Shown here: one piece after another, positions 14,613-26,479 of the stretch
Layout of the letters: the number at the start of each line of letters is the position of its first letter
How positions within the stretch are numbered: the first letter of the stretch is position 1
From: Apostichopus japonicus
Lineage: Eukaryota > Echinodermata > Holothuroidea > Aspidochirotida > Stichopodidae
Direction of reading: 5' to 3'
Assembly (NCBI RefSeq): GCF_037975245.1
Contig: NC_092578.1
Coordinates: forward strand, 9,158,359-9,222,358
DNA: 64,000 nucleotides
The notes under the pieces: model-generated
Told to the model about the DNA's origin: nothing
What the model saw: the letters and a program-made list of their open reading frames with translations, nothing else
Databases searched by the model: none
Position numbers and translations under genes: made by a program

Positions 14613-15412
14613 TGCTTATATCAGTCCTCTTTGCGGTGAATTTACAGATAATAACGAGGAATGCATATAATTTTCGTACCCCATTCCTGCTCCCGGGACC
14701 GCCATTTAACGTTCCCACCGGACTGACAAGTGAACTTTAATTTACTTGTGACAACTTTCTCAAATGTCGAGGGAGATGAAGACACCCCATTCATCATCAC
14801 ATCAGTGCAGCTAGAGTTAATTTAGTGGTTTTAAAGCCCCATTGCTGTATCAAATTCACAGAAGAATCCGTTCCGAAAAATGCTTATAGCAGTCCTCTTT
14901 GCGGTGAATTTACAGATAATAACGAGGAATGCATATAATTTTCGTACCCAATTCCTGCTCCCGGGACCGCCATTTAACGTTCCCACCGGACTGACAAGTG
15001 AACTTTAATTTACTTGTGACAACTTTCTCAAATGTCGAGGGAGATGAAGACACCCCATTCATCATCACATCAGTGCAGCTAGAGTTAATTTAGTGGTTTT
15101 AAAGCCCCATTGCTGTATCAAATTCACAGAAGATTCCGTTCCGAAAAATGCTTATAGCAGTCCTCTTTGCGGTGAATTTACAGATAATAACGAGGAATGC
15201 ATATAATTTTCGTACCCCATTCCTGCTCCCGGGACCGCCATTTAACGTTCCCACCGGACTGACAAGTGAACTTTAATTTACTTGTGACAACTTTCTCAAA
15301 TGTCGAGGGAGATGAAGACACCCCATCCATCATCACATCAGTGCAGCTAGAGTTAAAGTAGTGGTTTTAAAGCCCCATTGCTATATCAAATTCACAGAAG
15401 AATCCGTTCATC
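14613..15412 (+). repeat. Three tandem copies of a 268-bp unit
   Basis: TGCTTATA followed by CAGTCCTCTTTGCGG begins at 14613, 14881 and 15149, an exact period of 268 bp. The copies differ by only a few substitutions. The related repeat at 60.7-61.0 kb contains this unit once, so the triplication is specific to this locus and recent. Confidence 0.9.
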
Positions 15413-15850
15413 ATTCTTAGCAAATCGGTGCTCGTGGTAATTGGGGGAATTAACGGCTCTCTGCTTGGTCTCCAAGCTCTCCCGGTCTACCAAACTGTAA
15501 GCAATTTACGACGGTAAATATAACGAAACGTTCGGCTGCAACAGGAAGGTGTTAATACACACACCCGTTTGCAGCAACGATACTCTGGTTGGTTCCAAAA
15601 GGAAAATCTGAAAATATATATCTTGATATTAATAAGTTACGTCATGTTCTGATGAGCTCAACTTTTAGTTATAGACGATACTATCACGCTGTTTAATTAT
15701 TCTACTTCGTCATAGGTAATCAAATACTGTTTCAAACTGCTTTAAAGTAACAACTAGACACTTTACAGTGTGGATCCAGGCTTTTTTTTTACCCGGAGAG
15801 GGGGTATCCTTGTGTGGCTGAAACTGACCTCCAAGTATCCGGTTGGGGGC

Positions 15851-16439
15851 TGGGAGTATTTTTATAATTTGCTCCACTCTTCCGTTTGTTTTTCATATTT
15901 CATATTACTTTTTGGTCCATTTGTCTTATAGGATACATTGTATACTAACACCTAGAATTATTTAATTATATCTTATTTTTATCCTTCTTTTTCTCTGTAC
16001 ATCCTTAAGTTAAACTGCTTTATTTGTTTGGTTTTGATCAATTTATTGTTTTTTTATATTGTTTCTGTTATTTTATGCTTGTAAGACGCGTTGAGATGTT
16101 ATGATGTAATGTGTTTGCTGAGAATATGTTTACATTACGTTGCATGGTAATCATATACTTTTAGTTGATGAGTTGTTGAACCGTTTCATAGCGAATCTTG
16201 GCCCCTAGGAGATCTGGGTCAAAGGTTAGTCAAGCTTAGTGACATAAATACCCCTCATATCTCCCACCCTGGCAGCAGACTATCACAGCTAATTACGAGA
16301 GTTTCCTCACTGCACTTACTACAAGGTGAAATCGCCATCTAGATAGGCTTGGAAATCTATTGTGTGGAATCAACGAAGTGTAAATAAATTGTGAAGCCAG
16401 TGCAACCAAAACGTTTTCCTTGTAGAACCTCCATGGTGC
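15851..16439. other. No gene recognised
   Basis: T-rich then mixed sequence without a supportable reading frame or repeat boundary. Confidence 0.4.
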
Positions 16440-17075
16440 AACTAACTGGCCTCTAAGGTTCTTGATGATTTGTAGTGGAATTTACACACAGCCAGTGCAC
16501 AAACAATATACATACAGTCAGTACACTAAAATATGCTACTGTAATTGTACATTTGTGATAGAAGGAAATACAGCAAGGGTGATATGACGATGTTTGACTA
16601 ATTCACGATGGAAAGATACAGCACAATCTTCATCTGTACAGGGGCGTATCCAGGGGGGGCGCAACAGGCGCGCGCCCCCCCCTATTGGCCGTCACCAAAA
16701 AAAAAAAAAAGTTTAGCAAAAAAAAAAAAAAAAAAATTGATGACGACCTTTATGTGAGATGTCGGTGATCGCTCAACCCCCCCCCCCCCCTCCCGTATGC
16801 TTTATTTTTTGTTTGCCAAAAAAAGGTTCTGGCGAAGTTCGGCGGCATAATAGGTTTAGAAACATAGATGGTAATTGTGTTTTTATTATCACTATAAACA
16901 CTAAATGACATGCCAGCCATACTAAATTGTGCATTTTGTGTCCATATTTACTGGAAATGTTGCTTATTATTAAGGTCGAAAAATGGATCACATATGGCCA
17001 TGGGCGGCGATCCTGGGTGGAGGGGGGATATATCCCCCCATGAAAATGGGTGGAGGGGATGTAATGCACCATACC

Positions 17076-17729
17076 CAAGGGCGGCGGAACGGGGGGGCAC
17101 AAGGGGCACGTGCCCCCCACTTTTCCTCAGGGTAAAAATGTGCCCTTTTTCTACATAAAAATGTAGGTGTCTCAAGTTAGCAAGAGGCCAGGGAACCAGA
17201 ATGGACACTCGGGAAGGGCCGTTTCCAGCCATGTGAGGGGTTTGTAAACCAAAAACTTTTCTTGTACGCTCCGCGCCAACCGATGGTGGCGCTCCGCTCA
17301 GATAGTCGTGCATACAACTTTGCAAATCCTGGCTACGCCCCTGACTTTTAATGAATTTCGGTGGGTCAAACTCAAAGCTATTTCGAATGGAAATAATTTG
17401 TCAAGATAAATTGACAAGAAATAAACTCTAATTCGGAAGATTCCTACATTAGCAACTAGCATGATTTCACCTCATCTTGTCTCAAAAGAAAAACCTGTTC
17501 CTTGTTTCCCTATTTGCAAATTGAATATTGCAGTGCTAGTATGCATAATTTCCTTGAGGGGAGGGGGGTGGGGCGTTGATGGAGTGATGTGTATACGCAA
17601 ATAAGATAATACAATAAGAGTTCTAAAGGGTACTAAATATAAGGCTGCATCAGTCCAATCGAATTTCTACAAAGTGCCCTTTGATGTCGGTGCCCCCCCC
17701 CCAGATTAAAAGTGCTTCCGCCGCCCTTG
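17076..17729. mobile_element. Third-level nested hAT-like element, 654 bp
   Basis: Ends are CAAGGGCGGCGGAAC and a mirrored TTCCGCCGCCCTTG, flanked by a perfect 8-bp duplication, ACCATACC at 17068-17075 and 17730-17737. A sequence near 17329-17343 (GGCTACGCCCCTG) resembles a further hAT right end with no partner found. Confidence 0.85.
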
Positions 17730-17996
17730 ACCATACCCCCCCCCCCCACCAAATGCCAGGGATAAGAATATTTTCATGCCTACATTTATGCATCTTCGTT
17801 AATGTACGGCTCTTTTTTAGCTTTATTTCTCGCCTACCATAAACGCAGTGCGATCTTTTCAAATAAAGCGTCTTTATAAAGCAAAAATAGTTGACTGTAG
17901 GCTTCATTGGCCCTATAACAACAAAATGTATTATTGCGCCCACGGTATTGATATAGTACATATATGCACCCTCATAGTATTCATATAGGCCCTATA

Positions 17997-18238
17997 GTAT
18001 GTATGTATGTATATTAGATCCTCCTGCAAGCAGGAACTCGCGAAGAAGCCTAATTGGCTTATCAAAGCCGCAAGCTGACCGAAGTCAGTCTCTCACATTC
18101 ATATTTAACGTCCATGATTATGAATTGTTAATTGTCAACAACTCTGTAACTGGACGACATACATTAATCTGGGAGTGACTCGAACCGGGGACCTTATGAT
18201 TGAAAGGCACCGGTGTTAACCACTGAGCTAACACTCCG
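17997..18238 (-). mobile_element. tRNA-derived SINE
   Basis: On the - strand the head reads as a tRNA-like sequence with an A box (TTAGCTCAGTGGTTAACACC, in 18211-18232) and a B box (GGTTCGAGTC, 18177-18186). A non-tRNA body follows, and a short ATAC-type tail lies near 18000-18012. The T stem no longer pairs, so it is not a working tRNA gene. It lies inside the second-level hAT-like element. Confidence 0.7.
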
Positions 18239-19150
18239 CGAGTAGTAGTAGGCCTACACACGTAGGCCTACACAGGCCTACACACGTACATGTTCCCTCG
18301 AACAGCTGAGAATCTCATGTAACCAGGGTAATGCTTAATACACGTTTCACCTGGATGCCCTAGCAATCGGTACCTAGGAATGTAACTATGTGTAATTGTG
18401 TATTGCATGTGTATAGGCCTATAATAGCCTGCATTAGGCCATTTTCTTCATCGAATAATATAACAGAGCTCTCGAACATTCTAACGTTGCGCCTGAAACA
18501 AGATTGACAGGGGAAATTTTCCCAAAATAACACCCGAAATTAAAAAAAAAGTATTTTGGATCCTGATTATGAGATATTTCGGACATGACATCCCTATTTT
18601 AAAGTTGGGTATATGCCGCTTGGAAACCTCGGGAAGTGCCGTTTCCGGCCATCTAGAGGGTTTGTTAATCCCAAAATGTTCTTGTACGCTTCGGGCCAAC
18701 CCATGGTGGCGCTACGCTTAGATAGTCAACAAGGTCATATCCCCCCCCCCCCACTCGGAAGTACGGATCGCCGCCCATGCATATGACACCATTTTGCATT
18801 TCAGCCCTTCTTTGAAAGCAAAAATTGTACACCCCCTCCCCTTAGACCCATCCCCCAGGACGGCGATCATTCATGCCTGGCGCCCCCTCTATTGGAAAAT
18901 CCTGGATACGCCCCTGTCTGTATGTTTGGTGTTATGTTGAATAACGGCAACTTAGTATTCGATTTAATTTCCAATTGGTAGCTAGGGAAATGGACCTACA
19001 TTCTACATTACAGGTAAATGCAAGTTTGTATGTATGTACCATTGGAGAAAGCTTTATTAATAAAAACACTAGCTGCAGTTAAGTAAAAGTGAATCCGATG
19101 AGTATCCCATGCTGCTCAATTTGATCGATGAGTATTTGGTGAAGGGTACG

Positions 19151-19609
19151 ATACGATATGTCTTGTAATAAGCTGTTTCCGGCGCTTCAACCGGTCAGGG
19201 GCGAAAGCTCCTAGCCGGTAAATATAAAACTCCATGGTTTGAGATTTTTGGATTGTGTTAATATGACCTTTGAGGGCCGGTTCGAAGAGAAACGCGGCTG
19301 GATGAGGGTAGGAGAGTAGCATGTTTTAAGGGATACGTTGAGTGATGGCTGGCTTCGAAGACTGGATTGGTGATGTGAGGCGATGAAGGGACTCGGAGGC
19401 TAGACGGACTTCACAGAGGAGACGTTTCACTGGCGGCGTGGTTTCGATGTGGTTTCTTTTCGATGGTTTCGTTTAGGAAGAGATTTGGTTGTTATGCTTC
19501 TTGCTTCGGATAGTGGGATCTCGACGTAGATGGAGTAAGATTGTAAAAACTAATGGAGTTCCTCTGCTTTTTGCGTTCCCAAAATTTCTGTATCATACCG
19601 CCCAGCAAA
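19151..19609. other. Relatively GC-rich stretch, no gene recognised
   Basis: Composition shifts at the right edge of repeat copy D. No frame could be assigned to a family. It may be a truncated retroelement, but no domain supports that. Confidence 0.35.
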
Positions 19610-19845
19610 AAATGTACCCTAATTTTACCGCGGTAAACTATGGTAAATGTGTGGTAAATGGGGTAAATGTGTGGTAAAATTGTGGTAAAATAAACTGCGG
19701 TACATTTACCGCAGTTTTACCATGGTATTACCGCGGTAAAATTATGGTAAAAGTGCGGTACATTTACTGCGGTAAATTTACCGCAGTTTTACCATGGTAT
19801 TACCGCGGTAAAAGTAGGGTAAAAGTGCGGTACATTTACTACGGT
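19610..19845. repeat. Dense array of GGTAAA / TTTACC motifs on both strands
   Basis: More than twenty GGTAAA, GGTACA or TTTACC/TTACCG words are packed into about 235 bp, often as palindromes such as TTACCGCGGTAA. A 72-bp direct duplication is visible: TTTACCGCAGTTTTACCATG begins at 19705 and again at 19777. No coding function is seen. Confidence 0.85.
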
Positions 19846-20666
19846 AAATATCTTGGAGAACAACAAAGTTGAAAGTTGCAAATTTTTCGACTTTTATGCC
19901 ACCATTTGAAGTAAAATATAAATAGATTAGCTAGTTATGTATGTCGTTATGGCAAAGTGGAATCAGTGAGGCTGAGAAAAATCATAGAAAAGGACGCAAA
20001 ATGCTGCTTTAATGAGAAGCCTTTCGCGGTGTATGAATTACACCTAGCCTACATTTGTAGGTGTTAATTGTGTTAGGCTGAGCAATAACGATCACACATA
20101 AAGGTAAACTAATGACCGTTGTTTGTATAATAGCTAGGTTATGCAATGTTATGCCGAAACATTTGTTTGCTGACTGTATTAGAAGAAAACTGTTATCTGC
20201 AGAAGGTTAATACTGTAAATATTACTAGATGACTATGGAAGGCTTCCTCCTAATTTTAAATATCATATTCTGAAATATATATTACTATACCTAGTACTAG
20301 TTACTACTAGTAGTAGTAGTACACTAGTACTAGGGGCCTAGGCCTAGTTTTAAATCATTTGGTATTTTACAGTATTGAAAAATCATGGTCATCCATAACT
20401 TTTAAGAAATAATGTACTGTTTTATTTGTTTATAGCTAGGCCCCTAGGCCTAGTTAAGAAGGTGAAGACTCAATGTTAAAACCTTATTAATAATAATATA
20501 AGTATGGTTGTTATTAAGTATCAGGAATGGGTTGGTGGTTAAATCTTTTTGGATTTCATGTTTAGTGCTTAGGCTTCAAAGTTTATGTGACAAATTAAGC
20601 ATTTTGGAGAACAATAGATCATCGTCATCATAGTTTATGAGTACTCCTGTGGAGTATAGTGATACC

Positions 20667-20957
20667 CAGTAGCATAGGAAGGTACTTTTGAGTGAGGGGC
20701 TGAAAACTGATGGCCGGCCTGGAAGAGGGTGCAATATGGCACACTTCAACACCCACTCCATTTTGTAAACTTAATTTTGTATTTTCGCCTGGCCTTAGAT
20801 GCAATTTGGTGCTCCAGATGAGATTTTTTTTCTCATTTCGAAATGAAAAAGGGGTTTTCTGACTTGCGGGGGGGGGGGGGGCGGAATGATACTTCCGCCC
20901 CTCCACATTTTTCACTGGGGGCTGGCACCCCCCAGCCCCCCGGTTCCTACGCCCTTG
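20667..20957. mobile_element. hAT-like MITE, 291 bp
   Basis: The left end CAGTAGCATAGGAA mirrors TTCCTACGCCCTTG with mismatches. The flanks are a perfect 8-bp duplication, GTGATACC at 20659-20666 and 20958-20965. The interior is non-coding with a poly-G tract. Confidence 0.8.
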
Positions 20958-21689
20958 GTGATACCAACCAACACGATAATGGAAAATATTTCATATCTAG
21001 CCTCTAGGCTTCTAAAAAAATTGTGGCTGCCTTATCTCTTTTTGTTGCTTTTTGTCTTGGCTACTATCAATTTGAAATATTTGCATTGGGTCTATTCCAT
21101 GTGCTCAGTTTCTGGTGAATCATTCTGCGCATGATTTCCAAGAAAATAACTGCCTACATTGAAGTGATCCTCAGTTAAAGTAAAGTTTATTTGCCCAATA
21201 GCTGAACTGCCTCTATGCTATTTCTGTACTGCATGCCACTATTTAACTCTATGGAAAGTTACTTTAAAGGGTTAAAAGTTTACAGTGTTGCGGGGAGAAC
21301 TGTTTAAATTCCTTGGCAATAAATCATTGAAAGCATAGTTAGTGGAGGTAGTTTAGGTTCAATTTGCCCCTCTATTGTATTCCCAGGTGAATTAAATGGC
21401 AATGAAAGTAGATACAACTTTGGGCAAGCAGGAGGGTAATTACCAGTTGTTATTCTGTTTAAAAAGCTCTGCAGACAAAGTAACAAATAACATGATTTGT
21501 CTGTATTTGATGATGTAAATTTGACCTTATATAGGGACACTGTAGGAAGTTCTCCAAAAAAAAATAATTGAAGGGGTGATGCCCATTGTAAGTAATGGAT
21601 ACAGAATGAAGAGCTCTAGGTTGTTGTTTTTGGTTCTTTTTTTTTGTGGTAGATTAACAGGGAAAAAAATGACTCATGTGAAATCCCTG

Positions 21690-22870
21690 GCGAACTAAAC
21701 AAGGAAAATACAAAATGAGGTTGATGGGCATGTCAACACTATTTTACAAGAAACATGCAATAATGATAACTTTGAGCTGCATGATGACACAGTTGAAGTT
21801 AATAGTGAAAGGATTCTAAGTATATAAAGGAGCGACAGATAGCCATTCCTCTCCTGCACAATATGTTGTTGTGAACTTATTTACTGTTAACTTTAATATG
21901 CAGTATGGAAACACCAAAGTATGTTGTTGTTGTTGTTGCTTTTTGAGGAAGATGGAGACAGCAGATTTAATCACAATTTATCAATTTTTCCAGATCAGGA
22001 TTTTCAGGAACTAAGTTAGAAGCCAGCGCATTACTATTCCTGTGGGATCTTTTGAGGAATTTAATAACCTGGATGACTCTATTGAAACAAACAAGGCTTT
22101 GGAAAGATATTTGGTAAGTCAGTTTAAAAGTGTAAGGAAAGTAATCAGAAAACAGTTTTCCAGAGTGTAATGTTAGTTTATCATTATAAATTTGAAGCCA
22201 AGTCAGGTTTTATTGTGTCAGTGGTCTGTACAAAATAAAATATTTCCTGAGGGGCTAATTTCCTTTTCCTGGGAGACAATTAAAACTCTAAGGTAGTAAC
22301 AGACATGAAAGCATTTAGATAACAAGAGTTTGGCCAGAAATGATTTTACATTGCGGTGCATTCTACATAAGTGGGCTGTTAAATCAATCTTGTTTTTGAC
22401 TGGACTCAGAAAGGAACATTGCAGCACTGCATTGCTAGTTCCTCTTAAAATATTGATAAGAAATTAGCAAAAGATGCCAAAGTGTGGGATGAAATAGAAT
22501 TACTTGAATATTTATGTTTGTATAATAATTATTGAATGGTTTCTGATTAACTTTTCTTTTGTTGTTGTTTCAAGAAGAAAAGAATATCAATTCTTGGTGG
22601 CAACACGTTGAAGGAGTGCGTTAAAGCATCCTGGGTGATGTATTGGCAAATGCAGTTGCTACCACACTGAACTTCACATGTACCACTGGGAAAACAGCCT
22701 TTGCGAAGCTACATGTATGAAAAACATAATTGAAAGTGAGTTTATATGTGTCATTTTTGTTTTCAGCAGCAGTGAAGAGAACCTTGAGTTGTGGGGAAGA
22801 GGTTGTGCATTTGACTCATGGATCGGCCAACTTTTCAATGCAACACCCCATCAACGAGAATTCTTGCTTT
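21690..22870 (+). pseudogene. Broken multi-exon gene resembling DUF4806 proteins
   Basis: Three exon-like blocks were read. One ends at 22113 with residues FNNLDDSIETNKALERYL followed by a GTAAGT donor. The next runs 22575-22735: KKRISILGGNTLKECVKA, then after a frame change DVLANAVATTLNFTC and TTGKTAFAKLHV, then after a second frame change ENIIES before a GTGAGT donor. A possible third starts at 22767 after TTTTCAG. The pattern of an ALERYL segment, a GGxTLKECV segment, and a hydrophobic stretch ending GKTAFAKL recalls from memory the DUF4806 domain. An upstream block near 21710-21830 reads as acidic peptide and may be another exon. The frame breaks and lack of a usable start point to a relic. 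Confidence 0.45.
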
Positions 22871-23099
22871 AATATACATTGAATTCTGGTCATTTAAAAA
22901 AGTTACTACAAATATATGTTGATGTAAGATGTGTTGTTTCAGATGCAGTTGAAAAGCAGCATTCAGCATTGATTTTAAAGTTAATTCACCATATGATTTT
23001 ATTGACCAGTCCATTGTCACTTTCTTTCCCAATTGATGGGACCTGGATTTGCAACAGTAATGCATGTGTACTTGACAAGGAACGTGTCCCCTAGTTGTT

Positions 23100-25123
23100 G
23101 AATCCTTTGATCTACTGATTGGATGTTGGCTATGTTGGCTGTACGTGTTGCTGTCTGTTTCTGGGGGTAGGTATTAGCCGATTCTGCATGCTTTCCGCTG
23201 GGAGGCTTCCAAGTTTTCGGTTTGTGCTGAGTTGATATGGGCTATGGCAGGAGCTGCATATTCGAAGAGCGGCCTGCTCATCATCTTGTTAAATCTTCGT
23301 TGCTGTGAGTGGAGATGCTCTGGGGTTTTCCGATGACCTAGCTATTCTTCGTGAGAGTTTAACGAGCTGACTGACTCTCTTGAGGATGTTTTGATAGTAG
23401 TGTCCGAGTTTGAGTTTTTTGTATCGATGGTTATTCACAGGAAGCGAACTTGATTGGCCAATGGTATGACGATATTGTTGAGTGTAAGATGTGGTTTCCT
23501 CCTTAATCTTTTGTGTTTGTCGATGTAGAGAATATGTGACTTTGTTGGGTTGAGTTCCAATCTCCAAACGTTGCACCAGTTGTGTGTTCGGTTGATGTAG
23601 CGTTGTAGATATTCCTCTTCTCTGGAGGCTGGCTTAGATGGCGATGTCACCAGCATATTGCGAACTTTTTACGCAAGCGTTGTCTGGTTGAGGGATGTCT
23701 CCGACGTACAGGATGTATAGGATCGGGCTGATGATGCTTCCTTGGGGCGTAAAGGTGGTGAGTTGTAGTGGTGAGGAGAACGATGGGCCAATTTTTTAGT
23801 TGATGATTCAATGAGACAGGAAGCTGGCAATTCATCTTGTTAGATTGTCCAGGACATGGTATTTTCTGAGTTTCAGTAGTAGGCCGTTTACCACATTCTG
23901 TCGAAGACTTTTTCTGCATCGAAGAAGGCTGCTATCGTTTGATGCCCCTTGCGTTGACGTGTCTTTTATAAACTGGAACAGCTGGTCTGTTGTACTTCTT
24001 TTGTGCCTGAATCCTGCCTGGCATCTGGGATGATGCTGTGTCGTGGATATATTTGTGAAGGGGCGAGCGATGATTTTCTCGAGGCATTTACCGAGCACCG
24101 GGAGAAGGCTGATTGGTCTGTAGCTGCCTAGATGTTTGTGCTCTTTCTCTTGTTTAGGTGTAACGATGGTTGTGGCGGTTTTCCAAATTCTAGGTAAATG
24201 TCTGATTTTGAGGGATGCTGTGTATATGTTGCTGAGTGCCTGGAAACGTGGTGGTGTTGAGGTGGATATACTGGAGGCCGTTTCTACCTGATAAAGTGTT
24301 GCTGGCTTCTTGATAGTTGTTTGATAGCTGTTTGCATTTGTTGTCCAGTATTGATGTTCTTGTTTTGCGTCCGCTGTAATAGTTTCCGAAGTGTCCTGCG
24401 TTGTTTGATGAGATGGATAATATGGCGTGGTAGCTGGAATCTCCGGGGTTCTTTGTGGCTTGGAACAGCTTTTTTGTTTGTATCGCTGCTTGGCCAATTT
24501 GCTCTGAGGTGGTAATGTTGTTGGGCTTGATATTGGTCTGGATGTGAATCCTGTAAAGGGACCAATTTGTTTTTCTTTTTTCTTTTTTGTGTAGTTGGGG
24601 TTTGGGTTGTAAGACGGTCTTTGTAGTTGTGGTGTTGAGTTGGAGAATGACTGGAATGTGGTCCGATCCGAGGTCTTAACCGGTGTTGAAAGTGTGGAAA
24701 AGTTAATAGATGAGAAAATAATCCAGTTGTTCTGGAGTTCCGTGGCCGTGGATATCTTGTGGGTTCACCGGTGTTGAGGCATATGAGGTTGCTGGATGAA
24801 AGTAGGCTGATCAGTTGACATCATGCTGGGTTGGTGGAACGGTATCCCAGTGTTGTGTGTTTGGCGTTGAGGTCGCCGGCGATGATGACCTGCTTTGTGG
24901 TTTTGGCGATGTCGTTGAGGAATTGTTGTGGGAAGGCCTTGGAAGGAATACAGTAGATACATATAGCGATGTTCCCTTCCAGGTCGTTGAGCTGTTCGGT
25001 GGTGTGTTCCAATGCTTCTTGAAACATGGCTGAGTTGCTTTCTACTGTTTTTCTGCAGTTCGAAGAGTTGATTTTGGTGGGCTTCTCCCAGTTCTTTGAT
25101 CTGCTGCTGGGGTCAATTTTCAT
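23100..25123 (-). pseudogene. LINE ORF2 (endonuclease plus reverse transcriptase), broken
   Basis: The endonuclease part shows the AGDLNAKH motif near 24860-24890. The reverse transcriptase follows: SYRPISLLPVLGK near 24110, CQAGFRHKRSTTDQLFQF near 24000, a motif A remnant (FFDAEKVFDRMW) near 23900-23930 and PQGSIISPILY near 23735. The catalytic box reads YAGD, not the YADD expected in this family, near 23650. The C-terminal RPLFEYAAPAIAH segment lies near 23260. Multiple frame changes and an in-frame stop show the copy is dead. Confidence 0.75.
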
Positions 25124-25241
25124 TCTGGCTATCGGAGGGTTGGTTGTTGGCGAATTGGTTGTTGCGGACGGTTGGTTTGAAGGTTGATTCTGTTAAACTC
25201 TCTGATGTATACGGAGCATCCACGGTAGCTGGCTATATGGC

Positions 25242-26209
25242 TCAGACTGCAGTTGGCGCATTCTGGCTGTTCCCTGGTTTCTGACACTCGGCTAAGTTGT
25301 GTTTACCGGCGCATCGAGTGCATGTCTTGCGGTGGGTGCATGTAGCTGCGAGGTGGCCAAAAAGCTGACAGTTGTGGCACTGTCTTACAGTCCGGGAGTT
25401 TCTGATAGATACTACAGTGTGTAGTTGGTTCTTGATGGAGATGCCTCTGGTGATAGCTGTTGTAAGTCTGTTTGGCTGGTAAAGGTGATAGCGGCTTTCC
25501 AAATTGTTTTATCGGTGCCTTAACTTTTGTAACGCTTTTTATGTTTTCACTAATAACTTAGTCTCATAAACTTTTATATGTCTTAACCTGTATTCTGTAT
25601 ATTGTTATATTTTTATCCTATTTATAAATTTCTCTGTAAATTTATACTGGAATAAAGAAATGAATGAATTAAAGGAAGAAGCGTCCCGATGGTGTGTTTT
25701 TGAATCCGTTTTGATGTGCCACCACGTTGATTTCTCTTGATTTCGTTGATTTCAGAAATCTGGGTGTAACCTGAAGACGTCTCCCTCGAATTTGATTGGT
25801 CGGTTGGTGTTAGGAAGTTTTGCAGAAGGTGTTTTACCGTGGTTGTTGGAGGACCATTGATGTTTTATCAGAATCTGATGTGGTTGATGGTGGCAGCGAG
25901 TATCAGGTTTCCTCCTCTAGTCAAACGTAGTGAGATGATGGTTGCTGTAGGATATGTTGTCTCGATGAACTTTCGGGCTTCCGCGGGATTGGTGAGGGTG
26001 GCTGGTATGTCGCTGAGTATCACAGGGTGTTGTACCCTGGCTGACATACTGGCTTCAGGGACATCTTTGGTGCCGAGAAGATGTAATTTCTCTGGTTGTG
26101 ACGGTGACTGGCTCGCTGGATTCCTCTTTCCTTGTTGGTGATCGTAGTGAATTCCATTTCCATGGTTTGTTCCTGAATGTGTTGTTTGTTCAGGAAGACG
26201 GGCTAACAC
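25242..26209 (-). pseudogene. LINE ORF1 (Gag-like, CCHC zinc knuckles), broken
   Basis: The upstream part (26209-25868) resembles the RNA-binding region of Jockey ORF1 proteins. The downstream part (25502-25242) has two zinc knuckles: CHNCQLFGHLAATC (CX2CX4HX4C) and CTRCAGKHNLAEC (CX2CX3HX4C). The pairing of a CX4H knuckle with a CX3H knuckle is typical of Jockey-type Gag. Frames change between the two parts, and a foreign segment lies at 25505-25672. This protein would coat the element's RNA. Confidence 0.65.
25505..25672 (+). repeat. Short AT-rich segment ending in a poly-A-like tail, inserted in LINE ORF1
   Basis: AT-rich sequence ends with AATAAAGAAATGAATGAATT, the look of a retrotransposon 3' end with an ATGA-type tail, in the + direction. 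ORF1 reading continues on both sides. It may be the truncated 3' end of another LINE. No target duplication could be fixed. Confidence 0.45.
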
Positions 26210-26479
26210 TGCTTGTTGGGGAAACTAGTTGAGAAAGAAAAGGATGCCAGAGGCTCTCAATTTCAGTTTTTGTTAGCTTCGGTCGGGCAGCGTGCGATGT
26301 TATTCTAGAGGATGAAAGAGATGAATGATAATGAAACCTTGAGAATCTTGATGGAACGGTGATGATGTTGAATCAGGCTGGTGGTAGATGATGAATGAAG
26401 GTAGATACTGGTAGTAGATGGTAGATGGATGATGGCTTGGTGCCGGCTTGGTGGTAGTAGTTTTGCACGTTGGGTTCCA

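Larger units (their letters stand above)
16999..18779. mobile_element. Second-level nested hAT-like element, 1781 bp
   Basis: CATGGGCGGCGATCC on the left mirrors GGATCGCCGCCCATG on the right. Flanks are CATATGGC and CATATGAC, an 8-bp duplication with one mismatch. It sits inside the element at 16639-18916 and contains the next nested element and a SINE. Confidence 0.75.
16639..18916. mobile_element. Outer hAT-like element, 2278 bp, with elements nested inside
   Basis: Ends are CAGGGGCGTATCCAGG and CCTGGATACGCCCCTG, a perfect 16-bp inverted pair. The flanks carry TCTGTA on both sides (16633-16638 and 18917-18922). Only 6 bp are duplicated, short for hAT (usually 8), but the uninterrupted relative near 32060 confirms the empty site. 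No transposase is visible. Confidence 0.8.
16440..19150 (+). repeat. Dispersed repeat family A, copy D, split by a nested hAT-like cluster
   Basis: 16440-16638 and 18917-19150 together match, in inverse orientation, the continuous sequence at about 31800-32170. Shared landmarks include ACATTTGTGATAGAAGGAAA, the TTTGGTGTTATGTTGAATAA segment and CTAGCTGCAG. The match jumps exactly across the insertion at 16639-18916. Confidence 0.75.
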
